Shown: one piece after another, positions 6,087-6,165 of the stretch
Numbering within the stretch: the first letter of the stretch is position 1
How the letters are laid out: each line of letters begins with the position of its first letter
DNA from: an uncultured Clostridia bacterium
GTDB lineage: Bacteria > Bacillota > Clostridia > Oscillospirales > Acutalibacteraceae
DNA length: 6,165 nucleotides
Direction of reading: 5' to 3'
NCBI GenBank assembly: GCA_937895645.1
Contig: CALBKQ010000047.1
Location: forward strand, 1 to 6,165
Translations under genes and position numbers: made by a program
Notes under the pieces: generated by a model
The model's input: only the letters and a program-made list of their open reading frames with translations
What the model was told of the DNA's origin: nothing
Databases searched by the model: none

Positions 6087-6165
6087 CACCAATCCAAATC
6101 CAAAAGGAATTGCAAAAACCAAAAGCAAATCAAGCCAATAGTAAAGGAATCGATTACCTTACCGG
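6087..6165. other. Unassigned right-edge tail after the GT5 homology
   Basis: The plus frame remains open, but its translation turns into low-complexity lysine- and serine-rich sequence (HQSKSKRNCKNQ) that does not continue the synthase. A frameshifted reading from an ATG at 6073 gives 22 codons ending at 6141 (INTNPNPKGIAKTKSKSS). Neither is supported as a gene. This may be a third join, a low-quality contig end or a real frameshift. Confidence 0.4.

Noticed and set aside
6073..6141. 22-codon frame from ATG 6073
   Set aside because: Too short, lacks a ribosome binding site and overlaps glycogen-synthase homology in another frame.
1..6165. CRISPR arrays, tRNA or rRNA genes, insertion-sequence ends or transposase
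   Set aside because: No spaced direct repeats, cloverleaf-like sequence, terminal inverted repeats or transposase motifs were seen, even at the three junctions.

Overview
The window is a mosaic. Positions 1 to about 877 are GC-rich (the line starting at 541 has 37 G/C in 60 bases) and carry two ordinary chromosomal genes: the 3' end of a 6-phosphogluconolactonase-like seven-bladed propeller gene and an Hsp15-like S4-domain RNA-binding protein. Protein style and a short GTGTWATAR-type tandem repeat after the second gene suggest a Bacteroidales bacterium, perhaps Prevotella-like. This is inferred from memory of such proteins, not from a search.

From about 878 onward the DNA becomes strongly AT-rich (the line starting at 2341 has 15 G/C in 60 bases). 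It starts inside a gene: the reading frame from 909 has no start codon and reads as the C-terminal part of a DUF262-type protein. It overlaps by 11 bases a complete 679-residue DUF262 + DUF1524 (HNH-like) protein of the GmrSD/BrxU/SspE type. Nine bases later comes a 342-residue protein with a MacroD-type macrodomain (all four catalytic-site residues present) and a C-terminal helix-turn-helix-like domain. Overlap and tight spacing with Shine-Dalgarno sites point to one operon. I read this as a probable anti-phage or type IV restriction-like island coupled to an ADP-ribose-related enzyme. The coupling is inference.

A compact hairpin at 4494-4512 separates this operon from a convergent minus-strand operon: the last residues of a YggS-family PLP-binding protein, a 75-residue zinc-ribbon protein, and a 234-residue membrane-anchored protein of unknown function. 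The yggS fragment is cut at about 5555-5570. There, without a gap, an internal fragment of a GT5 glycogen/starch synthase-like gene begins on the plus strand. Its homology seems to end near 6086, and the last 80 bases are unassigned. The right-hand genes have AT-rich, strong-SD features that could fit a gut or rumen spirochaete such as Treponema or a low-GC Firmicute (low confidence).

Three abrupt joins (about 878-912, 5555-5570 and 6080-6100), each cutting a conserved gene, mean that either this is a heavily rearranged locus or the contig is a metagenomic assembly chimera. The second is the simpler explanation and must be excluded before any biological meaning is given to the joins. The best candidate for an interesting system is the DUF262 pair plus macrodomain-HTH protein at 909-4476.
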